From Saccharopolyspora rosea (GTDB taxonomy: Bacteria > Actinomycetota > Actinomycetes > Mycobacteriales > Pseudonocardiaceae): a stretch of DNA of 64,000 nt. The notes below the pieces were generated by a model. The model did no database searches and was not told the origin of the DNA. It was given only the letters and a program-made list of their open reading frames with translations. The first letter of the stretch is position 1. Each line of letters begins with the position of its first letter. The stretch is from contig NZ_CP102826.1 of NCBI RefSeq assembly GCF_025643595.1, positions 2,418,001 through 2,482,000 of the forward strand. Reading direction: 5' to 3'. Positions 30,401 to 39,117 of the stretch are shown here, piece by piece. The translations under genes and the position numbers were made by a program.

Positions 30401-33400
30401 TTCCAGGAAGAGGTGAGCCCGGCGCTCACCTCGCAGGAGGCGAGCGCTGTGGCCCGCGAGATCGCGGGCGGCGCGTGGCCGCTGCTGGTGACCGCGCAGA
30501 CCCCGTTCGGCGAGTGCGAGCAGCTGGTCGTGGTGCGCGGCAGGCAGGGCCCGGGCCGCTACCACCAGACGGTCCCGGCCGAGACCTCCTCGGGCGTGGA
30601 GGAGACCCGCACCGAGGAGGAGCGCGAGGAGCGCGGTTTCGGTGGCATGGCCGTCGTCTCCGGTGTGGCCTACCCGATGAGCAAGACCAACGCGGCGCTG
30701 ATCGCGCCCGGCGTGCTGGTCGACTACTCCCGGACGAAGGGATACGGCCGGGAACGTCAGCGCACCGATGCCGTGACCGCCAGCAGCAAGGGGATGCGCC
30801 ACGAGTTCGTGCACGACCTGATCGTGGACGGCGTGGACGTCCACCCGTACGCGAGCGCGGGCACCTACCGCAAGCTCCTCGGTCGTTCGGTGACGGCGTT
30901 GCGCAACCCGGGGCTGGGCGCACCGTGGCACTCCGACGGCTTCACGGTGCCCAACGCGCTGCGATCCTCGGTCGCCGCCGGGGAGACCACCCCGCCGGGC
31001 ACGTCGGCCGCCGACCCGCTCGCCGAGAACCAGGACTCGCTGCGGCAGCGGTGGGACCGGGCCGGACGCCGGCACGGGTTCTCCGACGACGCCATCGTCG
31101 AGGCGCTCCCGGTCAAGGCGCCCAAGCTGCGCCGGGCGTTGACCCGGCTCGGGGTCGACGGCCCCGGGACACGGCCCGCCAGGTCGGGGATGGTCAACCA
31201 GCTGCTGGCCAAGCTCGGCAGCACGCCGACGCCCAAGCCACTGCGCCCGCGCAGCGGCTACACCGCGCTGGTGGGCACCGACCTCGCGAAACTCCGCGGG
31301 CACCTGCCGGAGGCGCTCACCGAGCGCGGCTACCGCCTCCGGGTGCGCGACGGAGACGTGTCCGAGGTGGCGATCACGGCGGACCTGACGGACTGCAAGC
31401 TCGTCCCGAGCGTCGACCGCGAACTGTCCCGGACCGTGACCCACAAGCACACCCCGCTGCCGGTCGCGAAGCGGGGGTGGAGCGCGGGCCCGGCGCTGGA
31501 GGCGCAGATCCGCGAGGGGAACATCGACGGCTCGAACTTCCGACCGTTCCAGAGGCTCGTCGACGCCTACTTCGGGATCTTCGGCGGGGAGAAGCAGAGC
31601 GGCGGCGTCCCGTCGAGCACGACGAAGACCACCACGACGGCGTCGCGGACCCACCTGGTCTCCGTGGTTCCCCACTGGACGGTCCGGACCAACCCGGACG
31701 ACCCCGCGTCCGGCGAACCGATCCACACCGGTCCGGACGAACCGGCCTACCTCGTCGTCAACGACCAGGGCCTCGCCGACCTCGGGCTGACGCCTCCGGA
31801 CGCCGAACCGCCACGGCAGCGCCCGGAGACCGACCCGACCAGCGGTCTGCCGGACCCCTCGGGCCTGACGGTGGCGTCGGACTTCGCCGCCGAGATGCGC
31901 CGGTTCGTCGAATCGGTCGGCTCCGAGCGGGCCGAGGCGGAGACGCCGCGGACCGAGCGCGGCCCCGCCCACGACTGGCCCTCCGTGCAGGACCGGGCCG
32001 CGGCGGACAACGCGCGCACTCAACGGTGGTTCGTGCGCCACACCCGTGGTGGTCGCCCGGCGGATGCGCGGACCCCGCTCATCGGCCGCAACAGCCGGGG
32101 CGAGCCGGTGTCGTTCTTCCAGCACCAGGTGGTGCGCCGCACGGTCGTCGACGGGTCCTCCCAGCGACGTCCGATCGGTGTTTCCTTCGGTCCGACGCCG
32201 CAGCACATGGACACCGATGCGGCGTTCGCGAAGGGCATCGTCAAGCTGGACCAGCTGGTGCGGACGAGGCCGGGTGAGGATGTTCCGTCGGCGCAGATGC
32301 GGCGGGACGACCGGGTTCGCGCTGACTGGGCCGGGGATTACGAGAACGGCGGCAGGGGGCCGAATTTCGGGTTCTTCGAGGGCGTGGACGACGGTTTCCT
32401 GCTGGGCGTCGACCGTGGCGACGGTGAGATCGAGGTCGTGACCGCGGATCGGCGGACGGCGTTCACGACGCTGCTCGGGTCCCCGGAGTACCAGCAGCTG
32501 CACGCGGAGAATCCCGGGTCGCTGGTGCTGTTCGGGTGCATGCCCGAGTCGGGCCGGGGCGCCACCGACATCGCGGAGGCGGCGCACGCCATGCGGTTGC
32601 CGGTGGACGTGCACGTCCCCGGTGGCCGCGTGGGACTGACCACCCGCAACGGTGTGAGTTCGGTCGGGGTGGAGAACAACGCCGGGATGCAGACCATCCA
32701 CCCGGATGGTCGGGTCGAGGACCACGCGGAAAGCCGCTACGACACCCCGCTGGTAACCGAGCCACCGCAGCCACCGTCCACACCGGACGCGTCGTTCTCC
32801 CTGGTCACCACCAAGTCGGGAGCCGACGGACGTCGCAACCCGAGGCGGACGGGGGGATCCTCCCGCCCGGTCCCGTCATTGACCCGGGAAACCGGAGTCG
32901 AGCACCTCGTCGAGCAGCGGATCGAACATGTCAGCGGTCAGGATTTCGCCGACCCGCTCTACGGCACCGTCGAGGGTGATGTCACCGGCACCGTGGCCGG
33001 TGACGTCACGGGTTTCGTCGACGGCGAGGTCACCACGCCGGGTGGGAGGCCGGTCGACGTCCGCGATGGCACGGCGGACCACAACCGGGAGTCCGGGGTG
33101 ACCACCGTGCACGGCCGCATCGACACTCGTGGCGTCATCGTCCGCGGGACGGTGCGGGGACGCGTCCACGGCGTCGTCCTCGGCACGGTCACCGGTGAGG
33201 TGAGGGATGGCAGTCAAGTAGTTCGGGAACCCGACGATGTCACGCCTCCCACGTACGCGTTCGGGTTCGACATGCAGGGCAACCCGCTGTGCTTCGACGT
33301 CCGCGAGGTGTTCCGCCAGCGCGGGACCAACCCGACGGGGGAGCACACCGTGATGAACCTGGTGCCGGAGCGGTCCGAGATCCTGCAGGAGTGGACGGCC

Positions 33401-36400
33401 GCGCTTAGACAGGCGCCGCCGATCATGCGCACGCTGCCCGGAGAAAGCGGTCCGCATGGCAGCTCCGCGATCTTCCGCCCGGGTGGCTACGCCCCGCCGC
33501 TGTCCCACCGTCGCTCCGCCTGGCTCGTCGTCGACCAGTACTCGGACGACAGGTTGGTCGTGCACCTGCCGGGCCGCGGTCCCCGGGCCAGGGTGCACGT
33601 CACTCCCGCCGAGCTGTTGCGCACGGTCGAGGCGCTGGGTTTCCACGCTCGCGAGGAGGACGCCGATATCTACCTCGTCCGCGACGGCCTCTTTGACGGC
33701 AGGGAACCGACCGCGGGAGCCTTCGCCGCGGCGGCGCACCGCGACGGCGACTACCGCGGCGTCGTCCACATCCCTCGTGGCACGGTCTCCTTCCTGCCCC
33801 CGCGGCGGAGCAGCCTCGGCCTCTCCGCGGTCGCGGTCTGGCACAACCGCCGTTGGGGCAGCTACAGCCCGGACGGGAGCGTGGTGGCGCACCGCAGGAC
33901 GTTCACCTCCGAAGAGATCGAGCACATCCAGCGGGCGGAACGGTCGCTGAGCCGAGGCACGACGAGGGATCCGCGCGTGCGGCCTGTGTTCGCCTCGGTT
34001 CCGGACCGTTGCACCGGCATCGGTGAGAACGGCGAGCCCGTCACGTTCCGCCCGGACGCGGTGAACGTCACCGTCTTCCTCGACGAGCGGTTCCAGGCCG
34101 CCGTGCTCGACTTCGGAACCAACCCGCACCATGACCAGGAGCTGATCAACCGGTGGGCGCAACACAGCTCGGGCGTGGCGAGCGTGATGCGCACCCTGCC
34201 GCACGAGACCACCCCGGATCCCCAACTGCACCACCGCCGGCCCGGCCACAACGTCTATGCGCCCTGGAGCGATCGGCCGACCTGGGTCGTGGGTGGGACG
34301 GACGGCCCGCACTTCCTCGTCCGGGTCCCCCGGGACGACGGGCGACCGCAGCTCGTCCGCGTCTCCGGTGAGACCCTGGACCAGGTTTTGCGCGCCTCGT
34401 ACGCGTACGTGGCCCGGCGGGCTTTCCACCCGGATGCCGAGCTGGTCGTGGTGACCGACGACGAGACGGGCGAGTCCGTCGCGGACCTCGCTGCGGCGGC
34501 CCGGAACAGGTCCGACTCGGTGCGCATCCACACCGGACGGGGACGGACGACGCTCGTCGATCCGGACAGCGCGGTCCGTGGCGGGGCGAGGATCGCCGTG
34601 GCGCACAACAGGGGTTGGCTCACCCACGAAGCCGACGGGAGCGTGACCGAGCACGACCACACCCGGTACTTCGACGAGGACATCGACCTCATCGAAGGCG
34701 CCAACCTGGGAACGCAGGAACAGCTGCCGCCCTACGACGGTCTGCGGCTGCCCGAGTACAGCGCGCCCGCCGACACCACGCCGCAGGATCCGCCGCCGGC
34801 GTACGCCTCGGAGCCGGAGGGCAGCGACAGCGACAGCGACGCGGAGGACCGTGTGGCGGCGGATGCCGAGCGGTCTCGTCGGTGGTTCGTGCGGCATACC
34901 GATGGTGGTCGTCCGGTGGATGCGCGAACGCCGCTGACCGGGTGGAATCGTCGTGGTGAGCCGGTGTCGTTCTTCCAGCACGAGGTGGTGCGGCGCACGG
35001 TGTCGGACGCGCAGGGCCGTCCGATCGCGGTGTCGTTCGGGCCGACCTCCGAGCACATGGACACCGACGAGGCGTTCGCTCGGGGCGTCCGCAGGCTGGA
35101 CCAGCTGGTGCGGACGAGGCCGGGTGAGGATGTTCCGTCGGCGCAGATGCGTCGGGACGATCGGGTTCGCGCCGGGTGGTCCGGGGATTACGAGAATGGC
35201 GGCAGGGGACCGAATTTCGCGTTCTTCGAGGGCAACGAGGACGGTTTTCTGCTGGGCATCGATCGTGGCGACGGTGAGATCGAGGTCGTGACGGCGGATC
35301 GGCGGACGGCGTTGACGACGCTGGTGGGTTCGGAGGAGTTCCAGCAGCTGCACGAGGCGAACCCGGACGGGTCGGTGGTGTTGCTGGGGTGCATGCCCGA
35401 GTCGGGCCAGGGCGCCACGGACATCGCGGAGGCGGCGCGTGGCATGCGGTTGCGCACGGATGTCCACGTCGCCAGGGCCCGTGTCGGGTTGACCATCCGC
35501 AACGGTGTGAGTTCGGTCGGGGTGGAGAACAACGCCGGGATGCAGACCATCCACCCCGATGGTCGGGTCGAGGACCACGCGGAAAGCCGCTACGACACCC
35601 CGCTGGAAACCCCGGCACCGGCGGAACCGTCCACACCGGACGACTCGTTCTCCCTGGTGACCACCAAGTCGGACAACGACCGACACCGCAACCCGAGGCG
35701 GGCGGGCGAAGGTCCGTCGTCGCGGCGGCGGAGCGCCGGCACCAACATGGTCGTCGACCACCGGGTATTCGTCGATCCGCTGCGCGGCATCGTCGACAAC
35801 GGCAGGATGCGCGGCACGGTGACCGGTGACTTCACCGGTTTCGTCGACGGAGAGGTCACCAGGTTCGACGGGCGGCCGGTCGACGTGCTCGACGGCACCG
35901 CGGTCCACGACCGGGAGTCGGGTGTGACCACCGTGCGCGGCACGATCCGCGAGCGCCGCGTCATCATCCGCGGCAGGGCGGAGGGACACCTCTACGGCTC
36001 CGTCGTCGGCACGGTCACCGGCGAGATCGTGGATGCCCACGTCCCGATGCGACGAACCAGCGGCGCCACGCCTCCCACGTACGCATTCGGGTTCGACCGG
36101 TACGGCGATCCGGTGGTCTTCAACGTGCGTGGGGCGTTCCACGAGTTCAGGACCAACTGGACGGGGGAGCACACCGTCGTGAACCTGGTGCCGGAGCGGT
36201 CCGGGGGCCTCCAGCGCTGGGTGCGCGGACTCAACGAGGAGCCGCCCATCATGCGGTTGCTCCCCGGCGAACGCGCTGTGGATGCCCATCTGGCGGTGGC
36301 ATCAAGTCGCTACACCGCTCCCGTGGCACATGGTCCCTCCGACTGGGTCATCGTCGGCCAGGACAGGCGTGGGTTGGTCGTGCGCGTGCAGCTGCGCCAG

Positions 36401-37651
36401 GACTACTCCCGGATCCCGGTGCACGTCACCGGCGCCGAGCTGCTGCGCATCGTCGAGGCGTTGGGTTTCCGCGCTCGCGAGCACAACTCCGACATCGTCC
36501 TGGTCCGCGACGGCCTGGAGGACGGCAGTGAACCGACCGCGGGAGCCTTCGCCGCGGCGGCGCACCGCGACGGCGACTACCGCGGTGTCGTCCACGCTCC
36601 GCGCAGCCGGATCACCTTCCTGCCCCCGGAGTGGAGCGCGGTCGGCACCTCCGCGGTCGCGGCTTCGGACAACCGCCGCTGGATCGGCTTCCGACCCGAC
36701 GGGGTCGCGTTGGTGCACGATCGGACTCGCTTGAGCCGCGAGGAGGCCTCGCCCACCGCTGCACAGCGCCGTTACACCGGCACCGGTCCGAACGGCGCGT
36801 CCGTCAGGTTCCGCCTGGACCAGGTCGTCGTCTCCTCGCGCCGTCCGGAACGTGGCCGCCACACCGGTGTCGGTGAGGACGGTGCACGCGTCACGTTCGA
36901 TCCGGGCCAGGTCATCTTCTCCCCCGGTTCGGACTTCGAGGGCGGCGTGTTCGATTTCGGAACCCACCCGGACGCCCCCGCGGAGCTGGTCAACCGGTGG
37001 GTGTCGAACACCTCGGCCGTGGAGAGCGTGATGCGGACCCTTCCGCACGAAAGCACGCCGACTCCTCATCTGCACCAGGGTCGACCTGGTGGTGATGCCC
37101 GCGCGCCTTGGCGCGAGGAGCCGACCGTGTTGGTGGGTGGGACCGAGAGCGAGCAGTTCCTGGTCCGGGTCGACGTGGGTGGTCGACCGCGGGTCGTCCG
37201 CGTCACCGGTTCGACGCTGGACCGGGTGTTGCGCGAGCACGAGCAGTACCAGGCTCGGCGCGCTCTGCACCCGGAGTCCGAGCTGGTGGTGGTGACCGAC
37301 GATGCGACGGGCAGGCCCGTCGCGCACTTCGCCGCGGCGGTCCGGAGTCATTCCGACTCGATCCGGATCCACACCGGCCGGGGCCCGACGATGCTCGTCG
37401 ATCCGTACGCCACGCCGGAGGGAAGCGTCGGGATCGCCGCCGCGTACAACAGCGGCTGGCGCACCCACGAAGCCGACGGGAGCGTGACGGAGCACGACCA
37501 CACCCGGTACACCCCCGCGGAGATCGACCAGATCGACGCGGCGGGCCTGGCAGCGGACGAGCTGCCGCCGCCCTACGAGCCGTCGAGACTGCCCGAGTAC
37601 GACGGGCCCGGTAGTGCCACGCCGCCGCCCCCGTACACCCCGAACCAGTAG
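14522..37651 (+). CDS. Giant multi-domain polymorphic toxin of the type VII secretion system (7,709 residues)
   Basis: One uninterrupted 23.1-kb reading frame from a GTG start. Order of parts by residue: WXG100/CpnT-like N-terminus (1-295); Pro/Gln/Ser/Thr linker (296-887); papain-like domain 1 and peptidase-like module M1 (890-1397); near-copies PL2 and M2 (1440-1942); Fic domain (~1980-2257); nucleotidyltransferase domain (~2357-2542); coiled coil and winged helix (~2614-2842); PL3 and M3 (2843-3257); three DnaJ-type domains (~3332-3790); M4 (~3904-4174); long beta-hairpin region (~4227-5780); then two related blocks, each with an M module, a beta-helix and two more M modules (5824-6740 and 6777-7680). 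No ordinary signal peptide is visible, which fits ESX export. Its location behind the ESX operon and before a YrhB-type gene points to an interbacterial or anti-host effector. Domain assignments are from motifs seen by eye; the overall MARTX-like logic is inference. Confidence 0.88.
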   Translation: MSDDFVIPKDGFWAPIYYSMFATGIQPLSARASELYALADRMEDYGKQYQQTLNGVEGLSSGIDRSLQSETAEAFRRRARGLANDVSDQVSGVNYQAYLTRQFGLNAKENNMEAMTTAAWWAAEIFALLASPWGWAALGEWIGAARLAIGEIQQFGKMQARTISDMVRRVSWQATEEAAEEASQTAIPQLYTTAKNERHNPSVKDIGLAAFVGSLVSLNHSWMHGAAGLNKFTKKFSNTPLGAGVMGAFAEMPVSSGFAMVMGGTPTPHMDALSAMIMDPASKKAHDWAHHKKMEMQQSSSGGSDTSPLPSTGAGPVGDPLAGLSGDPTGAQNQGGTDQASSPDAKSSAAGTANPDAKSPAGSDAKLPASDSKTLPLEAKSPVPDAKTPIAGGKSPAAAGGTAKWDGAKAPGVGAATGEDHAAAQDPPPPYSPAGQSQPGQAQSGAAQFGQDQAGEAPPPYTPAQTGAHADPPPAYEPPAAQQPGSAAPGATGAPHSAAGDHASNGATPPAQSGAASQTGAGSSAATPGSGQSPNADHAGATPSTEGAGAQNTAQHGATPPATGAEQNGGAHQVGTTTGSGAQDHGPSQELPGFDTTTREAPHTAPPATDGHASPQLAGQQPPAPSSFDRNTAVGQSDQPELQHAPASSPQSAHQPSAQPADQHGAVRQQVDAPPQSVDQRPESGQVHADRPADVRSEQTPGHSEQSAQADQHRSDVQSEHAPAGRPIGTNPQSGPATASQTPTSTQNQTSPQTSTSTQSPTTAQSPTTAQNSTTAQNSSSTQSSTTTQNPTTTTSRSTDQSPATSTAPKADGQPRPKTDVEAPHLSTEREAPASHTEADTSRTPLTSDAPPVHTEVDPHTAAHHDGTQHTTHAEVPTHTPPHAPPTDTAGPRVTQVDVVSADSGNKDSRFVRDLLSDAKRINSGKFAADVPGHRTNCLNSTLQLANARRFPGRNFTADPSGPVHRDKSGVPMTKVSDVDAVADRVAGDPVHDAGLMYVDHGDGTGHQVYVERGHDDAHQDDSEVQVAFVDALTGEPYDVNTPAVEVWYGPLSTADKTEFPQVTSPVGHTGIPADHRPGQPSGMAGQPGRAVLQRWASEQPGDPGPLMTGYSPRLGRNIQFFAGNILSAKMPGPDGRTVGLYLAERHKYRDVLRWSQSPRRGMVLIRSLPQEPMERSSRRDIVAFRQQNGFQVLVPAPGSEDYRSHPHGPIDIIAHGQRDGYFSVALRAHADLPDGSRAPNVDLHLLVDYKTLMNIVDHKPEFREAFQNRPHVSLRFPTCYGASTGGRAFDLARYAYKELGYENDVIFPLKEGRLIHPERPLPQWVGQAGDMMVASNGGFMTLRRGPGAVPVNDASQDDRTRFSVAEVRQIGQLEGNRYWANMTEDQMWADDLRRQPTSSVPPAGAYSDLVAPDIDAGPMSTPNATHAEVSPNTPLTEAAGPRVTRVDVVSADSGNKDSRFVQGLLSDAKRINAGKFAADVPGHRTNCLNSTLQLANARRFPGRNFTADPSGPVHRDKSGVPMTKVSDVDAVAAQVALDPAHDAGLMYVDHGDGTGHQVYVERGHDDAHQDDSEVQVAFVDALTGEAYDVNTPAVEVWYGPLSTSDKTEFPQVTSPVGHTGIPADHRPGQPSGMAGQPGRAVLQRWASERRGDPGPVMTAYIPRAGRNIQFYASNIRSRALPGPGGSIAGVYLAESQRFDGEAVPWSSSRQRGMTALRTLPGEPIGHALHPTIVDHRERNGFRVRIAAPGAGDYSAHPHGPIEVIVHGERDGGFSVALQEGTTLPNGKRVPTDMRVVVDGRTLMDIIDHKPEFRRAYQERPHVSLRFPDCWSASDRGHAFDLTSYAYRRLGYDNQFIHAVNVGSLMWGPTGAANTGDLVIQSNGGFMVLRPGPGGYPAEDAPAGDATRFSRREVREIGRLERTAAWANITEEQMWADDFDPLPNLTRGNRSRSGWGGGKPRRSDAVESTSDTSIHPGGTSEPVETLSDAIPEHEWWRLYINPQDHETAIERFPHDPGSYYDHDKSPGFQETMVAAYHDVLGTREGVDKPVDAAEYERMHQLVTRNFPDEAKAKLRWSDQGATNHPLSPIGVHEEVLAEQIAGRPLVHDMARHDWNSRQDINPITIIDRQTYGNPTLRTNHGEGRTPELVDAVFDRYHREIAEAGDNADRKLAAIARAVRAVHILHPFTDANTRLAVQLLMPKLMLQQGFRPAVPEGAPRYFSGGYSVAQIVDALRHAQTRSELMGARAEFDRAVRSGSTEAGEAAMRRLTNALNAGTSEWGGGPKLRGSNTAEAIAGLPAHAHPQSPFSRADRRRVAAAKHDGTQFDDRPDPEAIDDVGPRHEQEHSGESETPAAMPREDVAEAFSRALTEIGLHPYLSGGSALGLQGGRRPMGDLDFRVTTSDAGFANFHEPAGRRVLDYINKVMARQARLDYRAARNRDKSLPRGVNVHEMVPIGNIGLTIGTNHWLGHEVSLSVVQDRPQELVHLDSQGGPRIAVLSLNDLRADKAKTMISRNKTGDNSAKKVAQDLYDFLDATDLIDQRNKRTLSSDADVASTAMRDHVTESTEARFDEYAEANLDGANLHHLSGQQLSDLMLGRVVLTAREHQSPGPRRDAFQKLLLDRVDRLDARIAEIGATLQEHQDETGSRAQELRREFDEAKAERQRLRDAATRIEARLDALASVQVPGPVVRALRPWIRSWNDRTSLGPPPNSAKAKASGPATRQQGDRSTQPPADTRRREPDVDELLSLHADDVLTRLHERIPDADRETEQVARVLAMAGGFRTLRNSRRDVETLDAFGLTKSEFSKAYKTLQRHGLVRPSEHGLHLSREGRRLLGVPPRVISAKTFAGDPEGEREFLGRYFSHTRTVNKDAYDARVPGHDTNCFDASIQTINADRYPDRGARGEFRAGPSGQVHLDHVVQAGLPASKSTRRDVEAYVNDQEHDGPHGLVLANNHWFTVHLKDGGVVYYDSQPHELASQGRPHDEVFFVPTPDDRVLASVRTPLGTGPDSDPTGWGGGLFGRKPQFSGRDSKGRQLGFDRGDVRVRTLADRQVYALLTDSHDADEISDWALGIHGGVRLVRSMPGESASAAVRAAANRPNAVLPAPFASPVILAVQSDGERLAMPIKGERRDIATRVGRSTVADFLRDSTTLKHMKSELDADAILVVPFGTPQGSAHLRLAERLAELGLAPKVVTGDGLELADGGRLVVPDNRGLVSYRREKRRVQTDTGKLQVRVESHVVALSTYGRFDADERESIRTEGSSARPGGTRPAEDARRERDRRNFHDDRGSRPGPERGRPGDAGEGPSGRPGGSSQSQSGSQSGPGPEHVPGWGANPYAVLGVDRDASSQEITKAFHKLSLKYHPDKVSAADKAAAQAKFVEINEAHQTLSDPGKRAKFDKALRAYELRRGQFAAAEGSAAGRSEERGGRRYETRVPRDYRSSDSSSESESSTEEGPRPGGESGRRTEERDGRRYETRVPRDYRSSDSSSESESLTDDGPRPSARPGPGPRSGGESGGRTEERSSESQPSGAGHSRWDPHAVLGVPRDARLHNIERAYERIRLSGRSEAELREAKRAFDELYASHPDRPSARADSGAQSGPSTGRGPRPGGESGRRTEQGARSEQRPRTEQGPRTGQGPRTEQGPRPGAESGRRSEQQRESRRPGPQASGAGGRSRPGPERGRPGDAGEGPSGRPGGSSRSQSGPKPGPQFPPGPVPGEWVVDHYAVLGVARDASAEEIKKAFRKLSLKHHPDKVPEAEREAAKEQFQKINEAHETLSDEDKRAKYDKKLWAQEHPWEQFAAEAPPAAERTEERGGRRFETRAPRDSYANPDEDGGPESDAGPRSGRSGPRREYQDPRARGPRPRPDHDARRDYPHPGPERARTWAGTGPRPAPASTPRWVGGRFRSTGQVVYFRAQDVHQRPLFAEGSRGRRPVLVGASFAPRSSRVTDLFSRKGMPSLSRVVLTMPDENVAAALSKMRSNDRASAPWYLDYSNGVGPVHSIYHSNGREAVIELPAGTVLNDERGPTLRNDEWVHVTPEVLAVIHDASRYFRDAVADNPGASLANHTCNDLAITEFADHFIPELRRIDPQRYGFTAYFPWRNATFAVSENEQVSLGVDHNGGYFVYPRGSNRPSDLPGARYGAREAADIAAYERYYGVRPSRLNFYVETMGLADASTATEPGPAGPGSSVDSPSRRVRFAEDVDAASAPSDSRSQSQALVERARSEQWELDGPIDGAGLRAKIMDLAAGTMPEETLRETVDAAFSDENLAEHWSSTREGLHTANLGAKPGQGPEISLELVEVSPTGEAIESPTDAQLSGQRSPMTSPTSSRRTSVSPANFTFRIPAPWVTVQVTGVGLSANSRGSGLSASRDHQGSTKITEKDSRAIGGDHRATYRITVRTGGLRSAEQVGTESVDVRLKSVLSGPVTRGLGHPDAVEHATFAGIGDVYREVERRLGGRFPVDGSDGEVTRFREWLRSLSSIGGDEAGPVLGGQPIRERFSFPGVGSVQIVLAVNGTHRQQLPTVDGTIERTSEVTGTTAPDRSVTRKRGGGLFVGVGDLTGTTGFSAGPTGDRTRHTTADSSTADRRGHRSVTKYEGLLDKHRVDLTYVVSIDKGGEELGDGPTAVPGTSTVWMKQDNAVRHGWSDGDSRSDESDATPDGADTPVVDERHRALDRTDAEFHFPAATVDALVGPAVHDLVVQGHIPAKHAALVAQEFRALVREPERARQISRGGGARIPLSTMVRGAPDVILKADKMRTEQARVVAGDSRDSVSGGLFSERERGVGLTEEDKRMFGIAGIGYHDIYWPTLKGLGRHTSATTGKTIRRGVGHEQPFAERKSPTTYTCPTEFAVHIGGTLSEPGRRIADGLEADVDVVVPAQPGIRLGDGDTEPVPRGEWTDGEAPAFEREGKLPAGYELSSMAPPPEPTRTAASMLRTTSSRWREWLKTPFLGRRPAAFDEHRDHPIWSDHSGPGERNAALIALENFTSLEAHEAALTDSVAGNDVTQLSTHNHGGVLASRERYGEIERLTRLGNPTIVMRDDAHVFTDKHHEDSELGTSEDRSNQKRAEGGLTLFLPFRRFMMLGVDFSASVQRIRGKHRGETSRTRTSSETSRHERGYLVRYDAATTLRTSTREDWQDPLHGLHEGAETERAKSVVLPRSVEVWVPAGEIDQVGALTPEDVDTKLDPVDAARYRAAHGDPAPSEVRQDVPADVPQGEPVLHRSEAGAELANRLAEKLAEASAEMRSRYRNLVGDRGSDRLVDRVRHAIRRSAVALLGPPGPRHFDEMNRVLFQEEVSPALTSQEASAVAREIAGGAWPLLVTAQTPFGECEQLVVVRGRQGPGRYHQTVPAETSSGVEETRTEEEREERGFGGMAVVSGVAYPMSKTNAALIAPGVLVDYSRTKGYGRERQRTDAVTASSKGMRHEFVHDLIVDGVDVHPYASAGTYRKLLGRSVTALRNPGLGAPWHSDGFTVPNALRSSVAAGETTPPGTSAADPLAENQDSLRQRWDRAGRRHGFSDDAIVEALPVKAPKLRRALTRLGVDGPGTRPARSGMVNQLLAKLGSTPTPKPLRPRSGYTALVGTDLAKLRGHLPEALTERGYRLRVRDGDVSEVAITADLTDCKLVPSVDRELSRTVTHKHTPLPVAKRGWSAGPALEAQIREGNIDGSNFRPFQRLVDAYFGIFGGEKQSGGVPSSTTKTTTTASRTHLVSVVPHWTVRTNPDDPASGEPIHTGPDEPAYLVVNDQGLADLGLTPPDAEPPRQRPETDPTSGLPDPSGLTVASDFAAEMRRFVESVGSERAEAETPRTERGPAHDWPSVQDRAAADNARTQRWFVRHTRGGRPADARTPLIGRNSRGEPVSFFQHQVVRRTVVDGSSQRRPIGVSFGPTPQHMDTDAAFAKGIVKLDQLVRTRPGEDVPSAQMRRDDRVRADWAGDYENGGRGPNFGFFEGVDDGFLLGVDRGDGEIEVVTADRRTAFTTLLGSPEYQQLHAENPGSLVLFGCMPESGRGATDIAEAAHAMRLPVDVHVPGGRVGLTTRNGVSSVGVENNAGMQTIHPDGRVEDHAESRYDTPLVTEPPQPPSTPDASFSLVTTKSGADGRRNPRRTGGSSRPVPSLTRETGVEHLVEQRIEHVSGQDFADPLYGTVEGDVTGTVAGDVTGFVDGEVTTPGGRPVDVRDGTADHNRESGVTTVHGRIDTRGVIVRGTVRGRVHGVVLGTVTGEVRDGSQVVREPDDVTPPTYAFGFDMQGNPLCFDVREVFRQRGTNPTGEHTVMNLVPERSEILQEWTAALRQAPPIMRTLPGESGPHGSSAIFRPGGYAPPLSHRRSAWLVVDQYSDDRLVVHLPGRGPRARVHVTPAELLRTVEALGFHAREEDADIYLVRDGLFDGREPTAGAFAAAAHRDGDYRGVVHIPRGTVSFLPPRRSSLGLSAVAVWHNRRWGSYSPDGSVVAHRRTFTSEEIEHIQRAERSLSRGTTRDPRVRPVFASVPDRCTGIGENGEPVTFRPDAVNVTVFLDERFQAAVLDFGTNPHHDQELINRWAQHSSGVASVMRTLPHETTPDPQLHHRRPGHNVYAPWSDRPTWVVGGTDGPHFLVRVPRDDGRPQLVRVSGETLDQVLRASYAYVARRAFHPDAELVVVTDDETGESVADLAAAARNRSDSVRIHTGRGRTTLVDPDSAVRGGARIAVAHNRGWLTHEADGSVTEHDHTRYFDEDIDLIEGANLGTQEQLPPYDGLRLPEYSAPADTTPQDPPPAYASEPEGSDSDSDAEDRVAADAERSRRWFVRHTDGGRPVDARTPLTGWNRRGEPVSFFQHEVVRRTVSDAQGRPIAVSFGPTSEHMDTDEAFARGVRRLDQLVRTRPGEDVPSAQMRRDDRVRAGWSGDYENGGRGPNFAFFEGNEDGFLLGIDRGDGEIEVVTADRRTALTTLVGSEEFQQLHEANPDGSVVLLGCMPESGQGATDIAEAARGMRLRTDVHVARARVGLTIRNGVSSVGVENNAGMQTIHPDGRVEDHAESRYDTPLETPAPAEPSTPDDSFSLVTTKSDNDRHRNPRRAGEGPSSRRRSAGTNMVVDHRVFVDPLRGIVDNGRMRGTVTGDFTGFVDGEVTRFDGRPVDVLDGTAVHDRESGVTTVRGTIRERRVIIRGRAEGHLYGSVVGTVTGEIVDAHVPMRRTSGATPPTYAFGFDRYGDPVVFNVRGAFHEFRTNWTGEHTVVNLVPERSGGLQRWVRGLNEEPPIMRLLPGERAVDAHLAVASSRYTAPVAHGPSDWVIVGQDRRGLVVRVQLRQDYSRIPVHVTGAELLRIVEALGFRAREHNSDIVLVRDGLEDGSEPTAGAFAAAAHRDGDYRGVVHAPRSRITFLPPEWSAVGTSAVAASDNRRWIGFRPDGVALVHDRTRLSREEASPTAAQRRYTGTGPNGASVRFRLDQVVVSSRRPERGRHTGVGEDGARVTFDPGQVIFSPGSDFEGGVFDFGTHPDAPAELVNRWVSNTSAVESVMRTLPHESTPTPHLHQGRPGGDARAPWREEPTVLVGGTESEQFLVRVDVGGRPRVVRVTGSTLDRVLREHEQYQARRALHPESELVVVTDDATGRPVAHFAAAVRSHSDSIRIHTGRGPTMLVDPYATPEGSVGIAAAYNSGWRTHEADGSVTEHDHTRYTPAEIDQIDAAGLAADELPPPYEPSRLPEYDGPGSATPPPPYTPNQ
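15406..17180 (+). other. Low-complexity Pro/Gln/Ser/Thr linker of the giant toxin
   Basis: About 590 residues with almost no hydrophobic content. It includes PPPYSPAGQ and [11 protein letters not shown]-type repeats and a stretch of [12 protein letters not shown] repeats near 16800-16900. It probably forms an extended, flexible tether between the secretion domain and the effector chain. Confidence 0.8.
17190..17830 (+). other. Papain-like (Tox-PL, glutamine deamidase-type) domain 1
   Basis: The motif [20 protein letters not shown] places the nucleophile at Cys938. GTGHQVYVE gives His1007 and VAFVDALTG gives Asp1031, the Cys-His-Asp order and spacing of papain-like toxins (Tox-PL, PF15644-like), many of which deamidate or cleave host proteins. 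All three residues are present, so this copy may be active. Confidence 0.75.
17851..18710 (+). other. Peptidase-like module M1 (clan CD, caspase/CPD-like) with intact His/Cys pair
   Basis: After PL1 the sequence reads [13 protein letters not shown], then [13 protein letters not shown] (His1216 followed by Gly) and [12 protein letters not shown] (Cys1280), 64 residues apart. An HG dipeptide at the end of a hydrophobic strand followed by a Cys at the end of the next core strand is the signature of clan CD peptidases, including caspases and the MARTX cysteine protease domain. The family assignment is inference from this pattern. Confidence 0.55.
18840..19480 (+). other. Papain-like domain 2
   Basis: A near-identical copy of papain-like domain 1, displaced by 550 residues. 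The triad is kept as Cys1488, His1557 and Asp1581. Differences are limited to a few substitutions such as RFVQGLL for RFVRDLL and [11 protein letters not shown] for [11 protein letters not shown]. Confidence 0.75.
19480..20345 (+). other. Peptidase-like module M2 with intact His/Cys pair
   Basis: Counterpart of M1: RTLPGEP, then [13 protein letters not shown] (His1767) and [12 protein letters not shown] (Cys1830), 63 residues apart. It ends with [17 protein letters not shown] and a helical tail [11 protein letters not shown] matching M1's [11 protein letters not shown]. The middle differs from M1 far more than the two papain-like domains differ from each other. Confidence 0.55.
20461..21290 (+). 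other. Fic (AMPylation-type) domain in the giant toxin
   Basis: The segment [20 protein letters not shown] carries a Fic core, HPFxxANxR, with catalytic His2185. The usual GNGR is DANTR, as in several toxin-associated Fic proteins. The preceding helices ([19 protein letters not shown]) and the following [11 protein letters not shown] fit the fold. Fic enzymes transfer AMP or related groups to target proteins. No obvious inhibitory (S/T)xxxE(G/N) helix is seen beside it. Confidence 0.7.
21590..22145 (+). other. Nucleotidyltransferase (MNT/AbiEii-like) domain in the giant toxin
   Basis: [20 protein letters not shown] gives the GGS (2380-2382) and DLD (Asp2395, Asp2397) motifs of DNA polymerase beta-like nucleotidyltransferases. 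The later block [13 protein letters not shown] with [17 protein letters not shown] resembles the C-terminal helices of AbiEii-type toxins, which modify tRNA or proteins. Confidence 0.65.
22360..23045 (+). other. Coiled coil and winged-helix-like segment in the giant toxin
   Basis: Residues ~2614-2695 are a long charged heptad-like helix ([20 protein letters not shown]). After a Pro-rich hinge, residues ~2740-2842 read like a winged helix ([20 protein letters not shown], then a basic wing). Its role is unknown; it may be a structural spacer or a target-binding element. Confidence 0.5.
23046..23540 (+). other. Papain-like domain 3, divergent
   Basis: [20 protein letters not shown] gives Cys2885, [14 protein letters not shown] gives His2956 and VVYYDSQ gives Asp2971. 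The triad is intact but the sequence is only distantly related to copies 1 and 2, so this copy is older and may have another target. Confidence 0.68.
23550..24290 (+). other. Peptidase-like module M3, decayed
   Basis: The module frame is kept: [27 protein letters not shown], then the two core strands [10 protein letters not shown] and [15 protein letters not shown]. The positions of the His and Cys in M1 and M2 are here Gln and Gly/Thr, so no peptidase activity is expected. Confidence 0.45.
24516..25890 (+). other. Three DnaJ (J) domains within the giant toxin, the middle one decayed
   Basis: J1 (residues ~3335-3410) reads [20 protein letters not shown], then KYHPDKV with HPD at 3364-3366. 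J3 (~3720-3790) reads [20 protein letters not shown], then KHHPDKV with HPD at 3751-3753. Both are complete Hsp70-stimulating J domains. J2 (~3537-3590) begins [20 protein letters not shown] but has SGRSEAEL where HPD should be. The domains are joined by Arg/Glu/Pro-rich repeats; one ~100-base piece recurs at ~24790 and ~24910 and another at ~24400 and ~25545. Confidence 0.88.
26230..27040 (+). other. Peptidase-like module M4 with His/Cys pair
   Basis: The sequence [18 protein letters not shown] aligns with the His strand of M1 and gives His4005, though the next residue is Ser instead of Gly. [14 protein letters not shown] gives Cys4069, again 64 residues later. The spacing identity supports homology with M1 and M2. 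Activity is uncertain. Confidence 0.5.
27200..31860 (+). other. Long region of beta-hairpin-like repeats in the giant toxin
   Basis: Residues ~4227-5780 contain no motif of a known enzyme. At least five segments share a pattern: a Gly-rich alternating strand, a Ser/Thr/Arg/Lys-rich turn, and a second alternating strand (around 27551-27735, 28165-28365, 29725-29920, 30630-30850 and 31471-31690). Examples are [19 protein letters not shown] followed by [11 protein letters not shown], and [14 protein letters not shown] followed by [20 protein letters not shown]. Between them lie helical pieces. Such hairpins could insert into a membrane, but this is a guess. Confidence 0.5.
31990..34740 (+). other. 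C-terminal block A of the giant toxin: M5, beta-helix, M6, M7
   Basis: M5 (32010-32760) has [16 protein letters not shown] (Glu5953 where M1 has His) and [10 protein letters not shown] (Cys6006). A beta-helix segment follows (32950-33215) with repeats [20 protein letters not shown], similar to bactofilin-type solenoids. M6 (33240-33960, MRTLPGES) and M7 (34005-34720, MRTLPHET) keep the module frame but have Asp or Gly in place of both His and Cys. The whole block is repeated downstream as block B. Confidence 0.55.
34850..37560 (+). repeat. C-terminal block B: duplicate of block A (M8, beta-helix, M9, M10)
   Basis: Block B repeats block A in the same order with long identical stretches, for example [20 protein letters not shown] followed by the same downstream residues. 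M8 has Glu6903 and Cys6957, matching M5. The beta-helix recurs at 35785-36040. M9 (RLLPGER) and M10 (RTLPHES) match M6 and M7. Between M9 and M10 there is an extra truncated module start ([13 protein letters not shown]). The gene ends with a short PPPYEP/PPPPYTP tail. Confidence 0.8.
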
Positions 37652-37664
37652 CACGGCGGCCTCG

Positions 37665-37714
37665 TGGGGGATTGCCCCCGGCGCGTCCGCGTCGACCGCC
37701 GACGCGGACGCGCC
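37665..37714 (+). terminator. Two hairpins between the giant toxin and its putative immunity gene
   Basis: GGGGG-ATTG-CCCCC (37666-37679) is followed at once by a perfect 14-bp stem, GGCGCGTCCGCGTC (37680-37693) and GACGCGGACGCGCC (37701-37714), with a 7-base loop. It starts 28 bases after the toxin stop. No T-run follows, which is common for terminators in this GC range. It would reduce or stop read-through, so the downstream gene may need its own promoter in 37715-37801. Confidence 0.65.
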
Positions 37715-37801
37715 GCACCCAGGATGGGAACCACGCGACGCCGACCAGGCACAACACCGTCCCCGGCGCCGTGCCGGACGAACACCGACCCGAGGTTGAT
37801 G

Positions 37802-39103
37802 ATGAGCGACGATCTCGGCCGCAGGGCCGCGGAGTGGCTGGACCGCACCTACGGCGGACTGGTCACCCTCACCGACGGCGCACCGCTGGTCGACGGCGAG
37901 CGCACCCAGCTGTTCGGGTGCGACTACGCGTCCGGATCGCAGGAGCCGCTGCTGGCCGCGACCATCGCGGTGCCCAAGGACGGCGGGGAACCGTTCCCGG
38001 TCGCCAACGCCGCACCGCTGGACGAGGAATTCAACGCCTCGGTCCCGCCGGGCGCGGACCCGCAGGCGGGCCTGGAGTTGTGGCGCTGGCGGGTCAACGC
38101 GCGGGGCTGCCTCATCGCCACGCACGCCGCGGTGGACCGCACCCCGGCCACGGCGTTGCCGTGGCGCCCGCTGGACGAGGCCCCCGGCTGGTGGGAGCGG
38201 ATGCTGGACGCGCACTTCCCGGACGCCGAGGTGGCCACGTGCTCCACGTGGGGGGACGTGACGTCGATGCTCGCGGAGGGCGAGCCGGGCACCCGGGCCG
38301 TGGTGTGGCTGCGCAGGCAGCTGTCCGGGGTGGAGATCACCGGCCACCTGCTGTACGCGTTCAACGACGGGGAGCGGGCCGCTTTCCTGGACGGGCAGCA
38401 GGGCGCGCTGGCGCGGCTGGACGACGACGAGGTCTCCCAGCTGGTGGTGGCCCGCTTCCAGCGGCCGGTGCCGGGCGATTCGGAGATGCTGCCGCTGCCG
38501 TGGGAGATCGCCGCACCGGACCTGGACGCGGCGCGGGACAAGGCGACCAGCTGGTTGGAGCAGACCTTCGAGGAGCCGGTCGTGCTGGTGCGCCCGGACC
38601 AGGAAGACGAGATCGAACGGGGCTGGCTGTTCGCCTGCACCACCCAGCGCTTCCAGGACAGCGGGGACTGGCGCGACCAGATGCTGGACGCCGCGGTGGT
38701 GGTGCCCAAGGAAGCTGGCGCGGCACCGTTCCCGCTGCCCAACAGCGACCCGTGGCGGTACCTGAAGGACTGGGAAGCGGGGCAGGACGGACTTCCGGAC
38801 CCGCCCGCGCCCACCGTCGCGGCGTGGTTCGAGTCGACGATCCGCGAACTCGGCCAACCGCTGAGCTCCTCCGAGCACCGCGGCTGGAGCGCGGCGCTGG
38901 AGGAACTGTCGCAGGCGCCGGAAGGCGCCGAGTCCCTGGTGTGGGTCCGCCGCACCGACGCGCGCGGCCGGGAAACGGTGGGCAACCTCCTGGTCGCGGT
39001 CAAGCAGGGTTCCGATGTGCGGCTCATCGACTCGATGGCCGAGGACGGGCAACCGACCTTCGACCAGGACCCGATGGCCGTGCACGTCGTTCGTTACCGG
39101 TGA
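37802..39103 (+). CDS. Duplicated YrhB-domain (Imm35-like) protein, candidate immunity protein for the giant toxin
   Basis: A soluble 433-residue protein made of two similar halves. Each begins with a YrhB-type domain (residues ~1-95, WLDRTYGGLVTLTDG with ATIAVPKDGGEPFPVANAAP; and ~240-335, WLEQTFEEPVVLVRPDQEDE with GWLFACTTQRFQDSGDWRDQ). YrhB/Imm35 proteins are immunity proteins of papain-like and related toxins. Each half then carries a segment like the C-terminal half of a papain-like domain: GHLLYAF with FLDGQQG (His182, Asp197), and GNLLVAV with LIDSM (His replaced by Asn395, Asp410). No Asn-Cys nucleophile motif is seen. GAGG at 37792-37795 favours the second of two overlapping ATGs. 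The specificity is inferred from position. Confidence 0.7.
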   Translation: MSDDLGRRAAEWLDRTYGGLVTLTDGAPLVDGERTQLFGCDYASGSQEPLLAATIAVPKDGGEPFPVANAAPLDEEFNASVPPGADPQAGLELWRWRVNARGCLIATHAAVDRTPATALPWRPLDEAPGWWERMLDAHFPDAEVATCSTWGDVTSMLAEGEPGTRAVVWLRRQLSGVEITGHLLYAFNDGERAAFLDGQQGALARLDDDEVSQLVVARFQRPVPGDSEMLPLPWEIAAPDLDAARDKATSWLEQTFEEPVVLVRPDQEDEIERGWLFACTTQRFQDSGDWRDQMLDAAVVVPKEAGAAPFPLPNSDPWRYLKDWEAGQDGLPDPPAPTVAAWFESTIRELGQPLSSSEHRGWSAALEELSQAPEGAESLVWVRRTDARGRETVGNLLVAVKQGSDVRLIDSMAEDGQPTFDQDPMAVHVVRYR

Positions 39104-39117
39104 AGGGTGGAAGGGCA

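Noticed and set aside
18023-32725. Very long minus-strand frames (2,708 and 2,107 codons) opposite the giant toxin
   Set aside because: They mirror the plus-strand repeats and contain only Arg/Val/Gly-rich shadow sequence.
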